This document shows, one piece after another, positions 38,759-52,254 of a DNA stretch of 64,000 bases. The notes under the pieces were generated by a model. The model was not told where the DNA came from. It did not search any database and saw only the letters and a program-made list of their open reading frames with translations. A program made the translations under genes and the position numbers. How positions within the stretch are numbered: position 1 is the first letter of the stretch; each line of letters begins with the position of its first letter. The stretch comes from Streptococcus gwangjuense (GTDB lineage Bacteria; Bacillota; Bacilli; Lactobacillales; Streptococcaceae): NCBI RefSeq assembly GCF_003627155.1, contig NZ_CP032621.1, positions 1,240,001-1,304,000 of the forward strand, in the 5' to 3' direction.

Positions 38759-39403
38759 CTATTGGTATTTTGCGAAAATTTTCTCCATCAATCCAGTCTG
38801 GATAAAGACCAAGAGCCCAAACCCAAAAAGCAGGAAGGCTGAGCCACCTAAAAGTAAACTGAAGGCGGACAGATAAAGAACCATCACAATGAGAAAGAGA
38901 ATAGCTAACATGAGGAAGAACCAAGGAAAGTTAAAACTTGCCAAGATAAGTCCTTTTTGCAGCACTTCTTTCCAAGTCAAATCATAGCGTGCAGCGATTG
39001 GATAGCTAGCCAACATCACGATAGTGAGGAAGATCAGAATTCCTAGACAGATAGCTTTTACCATTTGGAAAGGCATAGCTGTCTGACCCCAGAAGAGATA
39101 GAGATCTAGAAGGCTTAATGAGACAATGCCCAACTCAAGCAGACCTAACTGAAGACCTAGTTTCAGATTTTGCTTGAAAACTCTTAGATATATTTTAAAG
39201 ACAGGTACACGTCTACTCTTCTTAATCTCAAACATAGTCTCGTAGAGGCTAATTTTAGCTACTCCAATCGTCACGATGGGCAAACAAGTGATGACAAAAA
39301 TAAGATTGGCTGTCACGATATCCAAGACCTTCTCACTAAAACGCATGAGAAAGTTATCTGTATCAAATGCTGCCTTGATAAGGCTTACTCCTTTTTGTGC
39401 CAT
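38759..39403 (-). CDS. YesL-family membrane protein (DUF624)
   Basis: The 214-residue protein has about five membrane segments and the N-terminal pattern of YesL proteins (FSEKVLDIVTANLIFVITCLPIVTIGVAKISLYETMF). These proteins regularly accompany carbohydrate ABC transporters in Firmicutes, but their role is unknown. It follows yhcH by 19 bp within the sialic acid operon. The start at 39403 is set by a strong AGGAGGAG; the longer frame from 39430 would begin before that RBS and overlap yhcH. Confidence 0.85.
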   Translation of the reverse strand: MAQKGVSLIKAAFDTDNFLMRFSEKVLDIVTANLIFVITCLPIVTIGVAKISLYETMFEIKKSRRVPVFKIYLRVFKQNLKLGLQLGLLELGIVSLSLLDLYLFWGQTAMPFQMVKAICLGILIFLTIVMLASYPIAARYDLTWKEVLQKGLILASFNFPWFFLMLAILFLIVMVLYLSAFSLLLGGSAFLLFGFGLLVFIQTGLMEKIFAKYQ

Positions 39404-39422
39404 ATTTGCTCCTCCTGATTTT

Positions 39423-39875
39423 TTAATCAATTAAAATTTTAAAGAGATATTTGCGAACCTTCTCTTCCATACCTGCATAGCCATTCGGCTGGTGCGGTTC
39501 TCCTGGGAAGAAAATCGCAAAATTGTGATAACCCAACAAGAGTGAGTAGTGTTCATGACAATGAACAAAGCCAATGTCACTCGCTTCGTCGAATGCTACT
39601 GCCTCGTCTTTGATACGTGAACCGTAACTCGAATATTCATGTCCTTCTACCAGCAAATGCAAATCTGCATAGTTATGATGATGCTCAAATTGATCATTTT
39701 CAGCTCGATTGAGGACATTTTCCTGAACAACTAGAAAGACTTTATCTCCGTCAATCTCATACTTTCCTAATTCGAACGAATCTTTACGATGTTGGTAGAG
39801 ATAGTCGATAGCCTTATCTAAATTAGAATGAATTCCTTTGTAAAAAGTGATGTTTTTCAAATCGTCAAAAATCAT
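39423..39875 (-). CDS. YhcH/YjgK/YiaL-family protein (NanQ-like)
   Basis: The 150-residue cupin-like protein contains ENDQFEHHHNYADLHLLVEGHE (about residues 60-80) and HCHEHYSLLLGYHNFAIFFPGEPHQPN with conserved metal-binding His and Glu residues. Homologues in sialic acid operons (E. coli YhcH/NanQ) promote anomer conversion of sialic acid or related sugars. Its location between the sat transporter genes and yesL supports such a role here. AAGGAAC precedes the ATG at 39875; a longer frame exists from 39911 without an RBS. Confidence 0.87.
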   Translation of the reverse strand: MIFDDLKNITFYKGIHSNLDKAIDYLYQHRKDSFELGKYEIDGDKVFLVVQENVLNRAENDQFEHHHNYADLHLLVEGHEYSSYGSRIKDEAVAFDEASDIGFVHCHEHYSLLLGYHNFAIFFPGEPHQPNGYAGMEEKVRKYLFKILID

Positions 39876-39919
39876 ACTGTTCCTTCGTTTCTGATAGTTA
39901 ACTAAAATCATTCTTAAGT

Positions 39920-39982
39920 TTATAAGTGTCTAACAAAATCTTTATGGTAGACAAATACCCAACATTTTGTAGACACTTATAA
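39920..39982. repeat. 63-bp inverted repeat between satC and yhcH
   Basis: TTATAAGTGTCTA at 39920 and TAGACACTTATAA ending at 39982 form a stem that extends inward through CAAAAT / ATTTTG with one bulge, about 19 bp in all, around a 24-nt loop. No T-run follows. The gap 39876-40044 holds no gene. Confidence 0.75.
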
Positions 39983-40044
39983 CTCTGTATTTCCATAGCA
40001 CGTCAAGACCACTTCCGAAATCTTGATATACTAGATTACTTTTC

Positions 40045-40884
40045 TTATCCTTTAACAGCTCCCATAGTAATACCCTGAGTGAAGGATTTTTGGAATACAA
40101 GGAAGACTGTTACGATTGGAACTGCTGCAAGAGCGGCACCCGCCATGATCAAACCATAGTTAGTTGCCATTTCAGCCTGCATGGTCGCAACCCCAAGTGA
40201 GATAGTCAAGTTTTGACGTGAAGTCAACATAACCAACTGCATGAAGTAGTCATTCCAAGTATTGATGAAGGTAAAGATTGCAAGGGCTGCAAATCCTGGT
40301 TTCACAATTGGAAAGGCTACACTCCAGAAAGTACGAATCTCACCACAACCGTCGATTTTAGCTGATTCAAGCAACTCTGTTGGGATGTTTTCACTGAATT
40401 GTTTCATGAGGAAGACCCCAAATGGCCATCCAATCAAAGGCAAGATAACTGCCCAAAGAGTGTCATGGATTCCCATGAAGTTGACGATACGTACCAATGG
40501 TACAAGGACAACTTGTTTTGGAAGCGCCATGGCAGCGATAAAGATGGCAAAGAGAATACGTTGACCATAGAAACGTTTTTTAGCCAATACATAACCTGCT
40601 AAAGAAGAGGTTGCACAGACTAAGAACATGGTTACCAATGAGATAAACACAGAGTTCCACATCCACTGCATAGCAGGGTTTTGCACCATGAGTTGTTGGA
40701 AATTTTCCATTGTTGGCATTTTAGGGAACCATTGTGGCGGAATCATAATGGTATCAGGTTGTGATTTGAAGGCACCTGTCAAAATCCAGTAGAATGGAAA
40801 GATGAACAGCACGGTCAACAAGAGCAAGATAATAGTTGAAATAACAGTGAAGGCTGTTAAAGGTTTCTTTTGTGTAGATTGCAT
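40045..40884 (-). CDS. satC: Sialic acid ABC transporter permease SatC
   Basis: The 279-residue protein has six membrane segments and the inner-membrane permease EAA loop ESAKIDGCGEIRTFWSVAFPIVKPGFAALAIF typical of the CUT1 MalG-like class. With SatB it forms the channel for Neu5Ac and perhaps ManNAc delivered by lipoprotein SatA. No ATPase gene is linked; in pneumococci such CUT1 transporters use a shared ATPase (MsmK). It lies 15 bp after satB. Function is assigned from family and locus. Confidence 0.9.
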   Translation of the reverse strand: MQSTQKKPLTAFTVISTIILLLLTVLFIFPFYWILTGAFKSQPDTIMIPPQWFPKMPTMENFQQLMVQNPAMQWMWNSVFISLVTMFLVCATSSLAGYVLAKKRFYGQRILFAIFIAAMALPKQVVLVPLVRIVNFMGIHDTLWAVILPLIGWPFGVFLMKQFSENIPTELLESAKIDGCGEIRTFWSVAFPIVKPGFAALAIFTFINTWNDYFMQLVMLTSRQNLTISLGVATMQAEMATNYGLIMAGAALAAVPIVTVFLVFQKSFTQGITMGAVKG

Positions 40885-40899
40885 AGCTGTCTCCTTTCT

Positions 40900-41796
40900 T
40901 TAGTATTCTACGTCGTTTCCAAGTACTTTAAATTGAACAAAACTTACGATAGCGATCATAACTGCCAAGAAGACACCGATAGTGTTGGCATAGCCGTATT
41001 CTGTCAATTGGAAGGCCTTTTCGTAAAGGTAGTACATAAGTGTACTTGTTGAATAGTTTGGACCACCTGAAGTCAAAAGCTGAATCAAGGCAAAACACTG
41101 GAATGAGTTGATTGTTGTAATGATTGCAATGTAAAGAGTTGTTGGAAGAAGGCTAGGCCATTTAATCTTCCAGAAAACTTGTAATTCAGTCGCACCATCA
41201 ACCCTAGCTGCTTCTACCAATGAATTGTCAATATTCCCCATAGCAGCGATATAAAGGATAATCGGCTGACCAACAGATGTAGTCAAAAGGATAATCATAA
41301 TCGCCATCAAAGCCCAGTTTTTATCTCCCAACCAAGAAATGTTCTGGCTGATGATGTGGCTTGACTTAAGGACAAAGTTTAAAATCCCTGACAGTGGGTC
41401 ATAAATCCATTTCCAAACAACTGTTACGGCAACACTACCTGTTACAACAGGAAGGAAGAAGACGAAACGGTAGAAGGATCTGGCAATGGCATTTTGATGA
41501 TAGGTCTGAGATGCTACAAAGAGTGAGAATAGAACAACAACTGGTACAGATCCAATAACCAAAATCACGGTATTGATCAAAGACTTCATAAAGACAGGGT
41601 CTTTAAACATGCGAACGTAGTTGTCCAAACCTACAAACTCAAATTTAGTCATTGAGTAGTTAAAGAAACTTGTAATGAATCCCATAATCATAGGAGCCAA
41701 TACAAAGATGACAAAGAAGAATAATACTGGTGCTAGGAAAGCGTAGGAAATCACTGTTTCCCGCATACGAATTTTATTGACTTTCACAGTCGGCAC
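40900..41796 (-). CDS. satB: Sialic acid ABC transporter permease SatB
   Basis: The 298-residue MalF-like permease carries six membrane spans and the EAA loop EAARVDGATELQVFWKIKWPSLLPTTLYIAI near residues 190-220. It pairs with SatC. The gene is 15 bp upstream of satC and is separated from satA by about 300 bp that contain a BOX element. The start MPTVKVNKIRMRETVISYAFLAP follows GAGAGGTGCC. The role in sialic acid uptake comes from position in the nan locus and agreement with the pneumococcal SatABC system. Confidence 0.9.
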   Translation of the reverse strand: MPTVKVNKIRMRETVISYAFLAPVLFFFVIFVLAPMIMGFITSFFNYSMTKFEFVGLDNYVRMFKDPVFMKSLINTVILVIGSVPVVVLFSLFVASQTYHQNAIARSFYRFVFFLPVVTGSVAVTVVWKWIYDPLSGILNFVLKSSHIISQNISWLGDKNWALMAIMIILLTTSVGQPIILYIAAMGNIDNSLVEAARVDGATELQVFWKIKWPSLLPTTLYIAIITTINSFQCFALIQLLTSGGPNYSTSTLMYYLYEKAFQLTEYGYANTIGVFLAVMIAIVSFVQFKVLGNDVEY

Positions 41797-41982
41797 CTCT
41801 CTTTCACAAATAAAATATTTTGGATTTTCTTGAACTGTTTTAAAATCAAAATGAAATTTTTTAAGATTCGCTTATGTAAGAACTTCATTTTAATTTCGTG
41901 ACAGTTCCTTACATTTCAAACAAAATCCTCCCTTTTCTTACATAGATTATGCACGGGGAAAAGGGAGGAATCAATCTGATTT

Positions 41983-42087
41983 ATACTCTTCGAAAATCGA
42001 ATTCAAACCACGTCAGCGTTGCCTTGCCGTACTTAAGTACAGCCTGCGGCTTGCTTCCTAGTTTGCTCTTTGATTTTCATTGAGTAT
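41983..42087. repeat. BOX element (boxA-boxC type)
   Basis: Contains CGTCAGCGTTGCCTTGCCGTA, nearly identical to the boxA target of the BOX-PCR primer, followed by the boxC-like CCTGCGGCTTGCTTCC and GATTTTCATTGAGTAT. The ends ATACTC and GAGTAT are inverted. No boxB copy is present. It lies in the satA-satB gap (41797-42093), which otherwise contains nothing recognisable. Confidence 0.92.
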
Positions 42088-42093
42088 TAGTGC

Positions 42094-43488
<1,395 letters not shown>

Positions 43489-43535
43489 TCATTTTATCCG
43501 ACGCATCCACCACTCTCCTCTGTTTTGAGATTGTG

Positions 43536-44234
43536 TTATTTGAGACCAGCAACAAAACGTTCTGTAATCTCTTTTGGTCTAGTAATAGCGCCACCAACAA
43601 CAATGCCTCGCACTCCATATCCTAGGATTTGTTTGGCTTGTTCTGGTGTATGAATTTTTCCTTCTGCAATGACATCTACACCAGCATCACAGAGTTTTTT
43701 GATCAATTCAAAATCGGGACCATCCACCTTTGGACTGTAAGATGTGTATCCTGATAATGTTGTTCCGACAAAGTCAATTCCTGCTTCAACGGCTGCCAAT
43801 CCTTCCTCGAAAGTACTTGTATCAGCCATCAAGAGCTGGTTAGGATATTTTTCCTTAACCTGACGAATGAAGTCTTGAATCTCCAAACCATCGTAACGTT
43901 CACGCTTGGTACAATCCAGAGCAATTACCTCGATGTCAAGCTCTGCCAATTCATCAACTTCTTTCATAGTAGCAGTGATGAAGGGTTCTTGCGGTGGATA
44001 ATCTCGTTTAATGATCCCAATGATTGGAAGGTTTGTAACCTCCTTGATTTCCTTGATATCACGAACACTGTTTGCTCGGATACCGACTGCTCCACCTTGC
44101 TCAGCTGCTTTGACCAGCAAGGGAATGACTCCTCCCGCTTCTGTATAGAGCGGTTCGTGAGGAAGGGCCTGACAAGAAACGATGATTCCATCTTTGATTT
44201 GTGCAATCAAGGCTTCTTTAGTAATCTGTGGCAT
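43536..44234 (-). CDS. nanE: N-acetylmannosamine-6-phosphate 2-epimerase
   Basis: The 232-residue TIM-barrel enzyme converts ManNAc-6-P to GlcNAc-6-P, linking sialic acid to amino sugar metabolism. Conserved blocks are [13 protein letters not shown] near residue 18, [11 protein letters not shown] near 70 (catalytic Lys), [14 protein letters not shown] near 103, and [32 protein letters not shown] near the end. GAAAGGAGGAAAG precedes the ATG. It is the first gene of the nanE-satA-satB-satC-yhcH-yesL transcript, driven by a promoter whose -35 overlaps a cre site. Confidence 0.95.
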   Translation of the reverse strand: MPQITKEALIAQIKDGIIVSCQALPHEPLYTEAGGVIPLLVKAAEQGGAVGIRANSVRDIKEIKEVTNLPIIGIIKRDYPPQEPFITATMKEVDELAELDIEVIALDCTKRERYDGLEIQDFIRQVKEKYPNQLLMADTSTFEEGLAAVEAGIDFVGTTLSGYTSYSPKVDGPDFELIKKLCDAGVDVIAEGKIHTPEQAKQILGYGVRGIVVGGAITRPKEITERFVAGLK

Positions 44235-44268
44235 CCTCTTTCCTCCTTTTCTTTGTTCTTATGGGTTC

Positions 44269-44297
44269 ATTATATATTATTTTTAAAGCGCTTTCAA
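44269..44297 (-). promoter_or_regulatory. Promoter of nanE operon with overlapping cre
   Basis: Minus-strand TTGAAA (plus 44292-44297), 17 bp, TATAAT (plus 44269-44274). The -35 is the start of TTGAAAGCGCTTTAAA, one mismatch from the CcpA cre consensus, so CcpA binding would block polymerase. Confidence 0.85.
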
Positions 44298-44352
44298 TGG
44301 TTTGTGGTAGAATAGATTTCAGTTTCAAAAGTATTTTATAGAACAGCCGTTT

Positions 44353-44368
44353 CTGAAAGTAGTTTCAG
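44353..44368. promoter_or_regulatory. NanR-type palindrome upstream of nanE
   Basis: CTGAAAGTAGTTTCAG, a perfect CTGAAA/TTTCAG inverted repeat, begins 55 bp beyond the nanE -35. TAGATTT occurs 40 bp to its left (44313), with GTTTC following. Confidence 0.7.
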
Positions 44369-44409
44369 CTTTGTCTTATTCTCAATTCGCTTAGCATCTA
44401 AAATGATAA

Positions 44410-44445
44410 AAAGAGATAGCCAACTTTAAAATGGGCTATCTCTTT
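44410..44445 (-). terminator. Terminator of nanA
   Basis: Arms AAAGAGATAGCC and GGCTATCTCTTT form a perfect 12-bp stem, followed by TTTTATC on the minus strand, about 43 bp after the nanA stop. Confidence 0.85.
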
Positions 44446-44488
44446 TATCATTAACGATGAGCTAAATTCATTTTATTCAAGACCTAGT

Positions 44489-48058
<3,570 letters not shown>

Positions 48059-48199
48059 TTAAAATTTTTACTCCCGACCATAGGAAAACACAAGAAAGTA
48101 ATTAATAAACGAGAGTTCCTCTCCTTCTCTCTTTCAAAATTTAGCTAGCTGTAATCCAAACAGTAGCTCTTTCACTCCTTTCCTAGAGACTTTTTCTTT

Positions 48200-48230
48200 A
48201 TTATACAATAAAGTCATAGGTTTATCTCAA
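48200..48230 (-). promoter_or_regulatory. Candidate promoter of nanA
   Basis: Minus-strand TATAAT (plus 48200-48205) with TTGAGA (plus 48225-48230) at a long 19-bp spacing, consistent with a promoter that needs an activator. It predicts a leader of about 185 nt; 48011-48339 holds no gene. Confidence 0.5.
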
Positions 48231-48283
48231 GCTTGTCATAGAATAGATTTTACTTTCAGAAATATTTTAATATTTTAATATTC

Positions 48284-48299
48284 TTAAAAGTACTTTCAA
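48284..48299. promoter_or_regulatory. NanR-type palindrome upstream of nanA
   Basis: TTAAAAGTACTTTCAA begins 53 bp beyond the candidate -35 of nanA, and TAGATTT lies exactly 40 bp to its left (48244), the same layout as at npl and nanE. Confidence 0.55.
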
Positions 48300-48339
48300 C
48301 ATTTATAACAAAAAAGAGAGCTACTGGCTCTCTCATTCA

Positions 48340-48795
48340 TCACTTTATATACTTAAAAGAAATCTCACTACCACAGAGCCAGTTGTAAACTTGATCATTG
48401 ACAAATACATTCATGGCTTCGTGAGCATACTCTGGCATGATACGATAGGACTTGTCACAGGTCAGACGGTTGTAAATCGCAAACTGGGTAATAGGATAGC
48501 AAACATCATCGTCCAAGCCACGCCCCATATAACCATGGAAATGGAAGATTATCGGAACCTTCTCATCACTCTTTGGAAGAACGACGCGTGCATAGACCTT
48601 GCCTTCCTTGCTTCCTTCAAAAGTGAGCTCATAGCACTTGACTTGAGAAATATGGAAATCTCTTTCCTCCAACTGGTAGGCTGGAAGAGTGGAAACTTTT
48701 TTCACTTCCTCATCCCAGAAAGCATCAAAGTCTTCTGGAACCTCATCCCGTCCTTTATAAGTCTTGATGTCTTCTAACAAAGCTGGATTTTTCAT
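48340..48795 (-). pseudogene. Acetyl xylan esterase-like gene with a large internal deletion
   Basis: The 151-residue product joins the N-terminal part of a CE7-type acetyl esterase (MKNPALLEDIKTYKGRDEVP through FHFHGYMGRG) directly to its C-terminal end (DDDVCYPITQFAIYN, then AHEAMNVFVNDQVYNWL). Intact homologues, such as pneumococcal Axe1 at the same locus, have about 320-330 residues, so roughly 170 are missing in frame, including the catalytic Ser elbow GxSxG. The remaining C-terminal His cannot act alone. AAGGAG supports ATG 48795. The promoter and NanR-type site are retained. It is either a recent non-functional remnant or a reduced protein with another role. Confidence 0.75.
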
Positions 48796-48830
48796 AGCAT
48801 GCTCCTTCATTTTTTGTAATCGCTACCACA

Positions 48831-48859
48831 ACTGTAGCATATCTAGAAAAGCATTGCAA
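48831..48859 (-). promoter_or_regulatory. Candidate promoter of the deleted esterase gene
   Basis: Minus-strand TTGCAA (plus 48854-48859) and TACAGT (plus 48831-48836) at 17-bp spacing. TTGCAATGCTTTT resembles the cre-type -35 region of the other nan promoters. Confidence 0.45.
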
Positions 48860-48912
48860 GAAAGAAGAGTAAATAGAAAGAGATTTTAGATTTTCTCCCT
48901 CAAACCTATCGA

Positions 48913-48928
48913 CTGAAAGTAGTTTTAG
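48913..48928. promoter_or_regulatory. NanR-type palindrome upstream of the esterase gene
   Basis: CTGAAAGTAGTTTTAG, one base from the perfect palindrome at nanE, begins 53 bp beyond the candidate -35. Confidence 0.6.
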
Positions 48929-48936
48929 AAATGAAA

Positions 48937-48956
48937 AAAGAGCATTTTCGCTCTTT
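48937..48956 (-). terminator. Terminator of the small transcription unit
   Basis: Minus-strand AAAGAGC-gaaaat-GCTCTTT followed by TTTC, 16 bp after the stop of the 20-codon frame at 48973-49035. Confidence 0.8.
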
Positions 48957-48972
48957 CTTCTTCTGCTCAATC

Positions 48973-49035
48973 TTAATTTTTTGCTTCTTTCTTTTGGAAA
49001 GTGGTTTTGTAATTTACTTTAATCGTTACGGTCAT
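48973..49035 (-). CDS. 20-residue basic peptide or small RNA gene under a CiaR-like promoter
   Basis: ATG at 49035 is preceded by CGAGGAC (8 bases away) and opens a 20-codon frame, MTVTIKVNYKTTFQ..., rich in Lys and Thr, that stops at 48973. It is the only content of a self-contained unit: a -10 TATACT at 49067-49072 with a CiaR-like direct repeat exactly 10 bp before it, and a terminator right after the frame. The predicted transcript is about 130 nt. It may encode a peptide, or be a CiaR-dependent small RNA whose frame is incidental. I do not recognise the peptide. Confidence 0.45.
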   Translation of the reverse strand: MTVTIKVNYKTTFQKKEAKN

Positions 49036-49066
49036 GTGAGAGTCCTCGTTTCTTTTTGATGACTCT

Positions 49067-49099
49067 AGTATAAAGGTTAAATCTAAAAGCTAGCTTAAG
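49067..49099 (-). promoter_or_regulatory. CiaR-box-like promoter
   Basis: On the minus strand CTTAAG-N5-TTTTAG (plus 49083-49099) deviates by one base per half from TTTAAG-N5-TTTAAG and is followed, after exactly 10 bp, by TATACT (plus 49067-49072). This is the spacing known for CiaR-activated promoters in streptococci. Confidence 0.6.
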
Positions 49100-49116
49100 T
49101 TTTCCTTAGAGAAAGC

Positions 49117-51132
49117 TTAATCTAGATACTCTTTCTTTTCCAAATGAAGGGCAATCATACGCCATTCTGGATCCTCTTGCCACCCATCAATAGAACTGAT
49201 ATAGCTAGCCACCTTTCTAGCTTCTTCTAAAATCGGAAAATCTTCAATGATATCAGCCACTTGGAACTCTGGGAGTCCTGACTGTCTGGTTCCAAAAATC
49301 TCACCTGAACCACGCATTTTCAAATCTTCCTCCGCAAGGACAAATCCATTAGTAGTTTCTGTCATAATGCGCATGCGATCTTTCCCTGAATCAGTTTTGG
49401 GATTGGCAACAAGAACAGCATAGGACTGCTTGTCCCCCCGTCCAACACGACCTCTGAGCTGGTGAAGCTGGCTGAGCCCAAAGCGATCCGCATCCATGAT
49501 AATCATGACCGTCGCATTGGGAACATTGACCCCAACCTCGATAACCGTCGTCGAAACCAGAATATCCGTTTTTTTCTCCTTGAAATCCTGCATGATTTGA
49601 TCTTTTTCATCACTCTTCATCTTACCATGTAGAAGAGCCACCTCTGCCTTACCTGCAAAATGAGCTGTCAATTCCTCTGATAAGGCAATGGCATTTTTCA
49701 AATCCAGAGCTTCTGATTCTTCAATCAAGGGAGAGATGACGTAGGCTTGAGAACCTTTTTGGATTTCCCCCTCTAACCAAGTCAAGACCTGAGGTAGTTG
49801 CTCATGCTTGATCCAGCGTGTCACAATGGGTTTCCGACCTGCTGGCATCTGGTCGATAATGGAAACATCCATATCGCCAAATGCTGTGATAGCCAGCGTC
49901 CGTGGAATCGGAGTCGCTGTCATCATGAGGACATCTGGGTTGGCGCCTTTTTCCCGTAATATGCGCCTTTGCCCTACACCAAAACGGTGCTGCTCATCGA
50001 TGATAATCAAGCCAAGACGAGCATAATCCACCCCATCCTGAATCAGAGCGTGTGTTCCGATAATCAAATCAGCCTCACCCTTGGCAATGGTCTCCAAGAC
50101 TTCTCTCTTTTCTGCAGCTTTCAAGGAACCTGTCAAGAGAGCCAATTTCAAGTCTGGAAAGAGATTCTGTAGACTTTCAAAGTGTTGCTCCGCTAAAATT
50201 TCTGTCGGTACCATGAGGGCTGCTTGGTATCCAGCCGTCACTGCCGCAAACATGGCCAAACCAGCAACTACTGTTTTTCCGCTACCCACATCTCCTTGCA
50301 GGAGACGATTCATATGATGGTCGAACTTCATGTCGGTCAAAATTTCCTGCAAACTCTTTTCTTGAGCTGGAGTCAGGGCAAAAGGCAGGTTTTCTTTGAC
50401 AGCTGTCACCTTTTCCTGAGACCAATTCAGGACCAGACCACTTCCCTGAACCCTATTTTCAGACTTGAGCGTCTGCAATTGCATTTGGAAATAAAAGAGT
50501 TCCTCAAACTTGATACGGCGAAGGGCCTGCTTGTATTCTGCCAAATCCTTAGGAAAATGCATAGCACGAACCGCCTGACAACGAGACATGAGTTTGTATT
50601 TGTCCAGCAAAGACTGGGGAAGATTTTCCTCAATCAAGAGGTCCAGCCCCTGATCAAAGGCTGTCTTGATGACCTTGACCAGACCGGCCTGACTAATTCC
50701 CTGAGCCAGTCGATAGACAGGTTGGAGGTCATCTTCCACCTGAGCCAGGACCTTCATCCCTGTCAAACTAGCCTTGGCACGATCCCATTTTCCAAAGACA
50801 GCAAGAGTTGCTCCCAACTCTATCTTATCAGCTAGATAAGGCTGGTTAAAGAAATTCACCGCAAAAACGACTTCTCCCTGCTTGAGGCTAAAGCGCAGAC
50901 GATTGCGCTTGAAACCATAATACTGGACACTGGCAGGAGTCACAACTTGACCAGAAAGAACCGCCTTCTCACCGTCTTCTAGTTCCATCACCTGCTTGGT
51001 CTTGAAATCTTCATAACGGAAAGGAAAGTAGAGCAAGAGGTCTTGCAAGTTTTCAATTCCTAGTTTAGCGTATTTTTCTGCTGACTTTGGTCCCACACCA
51101 GGTAAGACATGCAAGGGTTGATGTAAATTCAT
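49117..51132 (-). CDS. recG: ATP-dependent DNA helicase RecG
   Basis: The 671-residue helicase remodels stalled forks and Holliday junctions. An N-terminal wedge/OB domain (about 1-200, with LPGVGPKSAEKYAKLGI at the start) precedes the helicase motor: motif I GDVGSGKT near 287, motif II DEQHR near 385, TATPIPRT, and the C-terminal QLRGRVGRGDKQSYA. Length is standard. It is the first of several genes ordered recG-alr-acpS-aro-aro, reading from acpS towards recG on the minus strand; alr ends 18 bp upstream of it. Confidence 0.97.
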   Translation of the reverse strand: MNLHQPLHVLPGVGPKSAEKYAKLGIENLQDLLLYFPFRYEDFKTKQVMELEDGEKAVLSGQVVTPASVQYYGFKRNRLRFSLKQGEVVFAVNFFNQPYLADKIELGATLAVFGKWDRAKASLTGMKVLAQVEDDLQPVYRLAQGISQAGLVKVIKTAFDQGLDLLIEENLPQSLLDKYKLMSRCQAVRAMHFPKDLAEYKQALRRIKFEELFYFQMQLQTLKSENRVQGSGLVLNWSQEKVTAVKENLPFALTPAQEKSLQEILTDMKFDHHMNRLLQGDVGSGKTVVAGLAMFAAVTAGYQAALMVPTEILAEQHFESLQNLFPDLKLALLTGSLKAAEKREVLETIAKGEADLIIGTHALIQDGVDYARLGLIIIDEQHRFGVGQRRILREKGANPDVLMMTATPIPRTLAITAFGDMDVSIIDQMPAGRKPIVTRWIKHEQLPQVLTWLEGEIQKGSQAYVISPLIEESEALDLKNAIALSEELTAHFAGKAEVALLHGKMKSDEKDQIMQDFKEKKTDILVSTTVIEVGVNVPNATVMIIMDADRFGLSQLHQLRGRVGRGDKQSYAVLVANPKTDSGKDRMRIMTETTNGFVLAEEDLKMRGSGEIFGTRQSGLPEFQVADIIEDFPILEEARKVASYISSIDGWQEDPEWRMIALHLEKKEYLD

Positions 51133-51150
51133 GCTCCACTCCTTTCTTTT

Positions 51151-52254
51151 TTAATAATATTCTCTCGGAATGCGGTCGCTGAGGAGACAAACCACCTCAT
51201 AGTTAATGGTTCCACGGTAGGTCGCTACCTGAGTAGCTGTGATTTCCTTGCCCCCGTTAGAACCAATCAAGGTTACCTTGGTTCCTAAGGGATAAAGCTT
51301 AGGTAAACGAATGGTGATTTGGTCCATCGAAACCCTGCCGACGATTGGACAAGCTTGGCCATCTACCAAGACAAAGAAATTCTGCATGTCACGTGTCCAA
51401 CCATCCGCATAGCCGATTGGTATCGTCGCAATGACTTGCTCGCTATCTGCCTGATAGGTTGCTCCGTAGCCCATGCAAGCCCCAGCCGGAACTGTCTTGA
51501 CATGAACCAGAGCAGATTCCAAGGTCAAGGCTGGGGTCAGGTCATAAGGTAAGTCCAAGACCTCTCCGCTGGGATTCAGGCCATACATAGCGTCTCCCAT
51601 ACGAACGGCATTAAAAATAGTCTCTGCATGCCAAAGAGTCGTTGCCGAGTTGCTAGCATGTACCAGCTCTGGAACTTCCTTCATACTAGCCAAAATAGTT
51701 TTAAACCGTTCTAACTGCTTATTAAAGTAGGCATCTGATGCTTCATCTGCAGTCGCAAAATGGGTAAAAATCCCTTCAACACAAGCACCATGTTGTTGGA
51801 GCAAGTCTTGAGCCTGCTCAGCCTCACAAGCCTCTCGAAAACCAATTCGTCCCATTCCTGAATCAATCTTGAGGTGAACTGTCAATCCAGTTAGGTCTGA
51901 TTCCTTATCTAACAATACTTGAATCCACTCCGGTCCAGCCACTGTCAAGGTGATGTCGTATTCTTTAGCTAGAGCAACAGCTTCGATTTCAGAAACTCCT
52001 AAAATGAGGATTCGCTTGCTGAGTCCAGCCTGTCTGAGTTCAATAGCCTCATCAATATTGGAAACGCAAAAACCATCAACATCATCTTGAATATCCGTCG
52101 CAACAGCTACAGCACCATGTCCATAGGCATTGGCCTTAACCACTGCCCACTTGAGCGTTCCTTCAGGGATATGAGCCCCCATCTGCTGGATATTTTGTCG
52201 AATAGCTCCCAGATGAATCAGAGCCTTGGTCGGTCTATGTGGACTAGCTTTCAT
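51151..52254 (-). CDS. alr: Alanine racemase
   Basis: The 367-residue PLP enzyme makes D-Ala for the wall. The PLP Lys is in [16 protein letters not shown] near residue 40 and the catalytic Tyr in [11 protein letters not shown] near 265. MDQITIRL and the C-terminal [17 protein letters not shown] match the family. The ATG at 52254 gives the normal length and overlaps the acpS stop region by 11 bp; an earlier in-frame ATG at 52275 is within acpS and lacks support. Product feeds Ddl, encoded elsewhere in this window. Confidence 0.96.
   Translation of the reverse strand: MKASPHRPTKALIHLGAIRQNIQQMGAHIPEGTLKWAVVKANAYGHGAVAVATDIQDDVDGFCVSNIDEAIELRQAGLSKRILILGVSEIEAVALAKEYDITLTVAGPEWIQVLLDKESDLTGLTVHLKIDSGMGRIGFREACEAEQAQDLLQQHGACVEGIFTHFATADEASDAYFNKQLERFKTILASMKEVPELVHASNSATTLWHAETIFNAVRMGDAMYGLNPSGEVLDLPYDLTPALTLESALVHVKTVPAGACMGYGATYQADSEQVIATIPIGYADGWTRDMQNFFVLVDGQACPIVGRVSMDQITIRLPKLYPLGTKVTLIGSNGGKEITATQVATYRGTINYEVVCLLSDRIPREYY

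Noticed and set aside
41983..42087. Inverted ends in the satA-satB gap read as an IS remnant
   Set aside because: The internal sequence matches boxA and boxC of the BOX element, and no transposase fragment is present.
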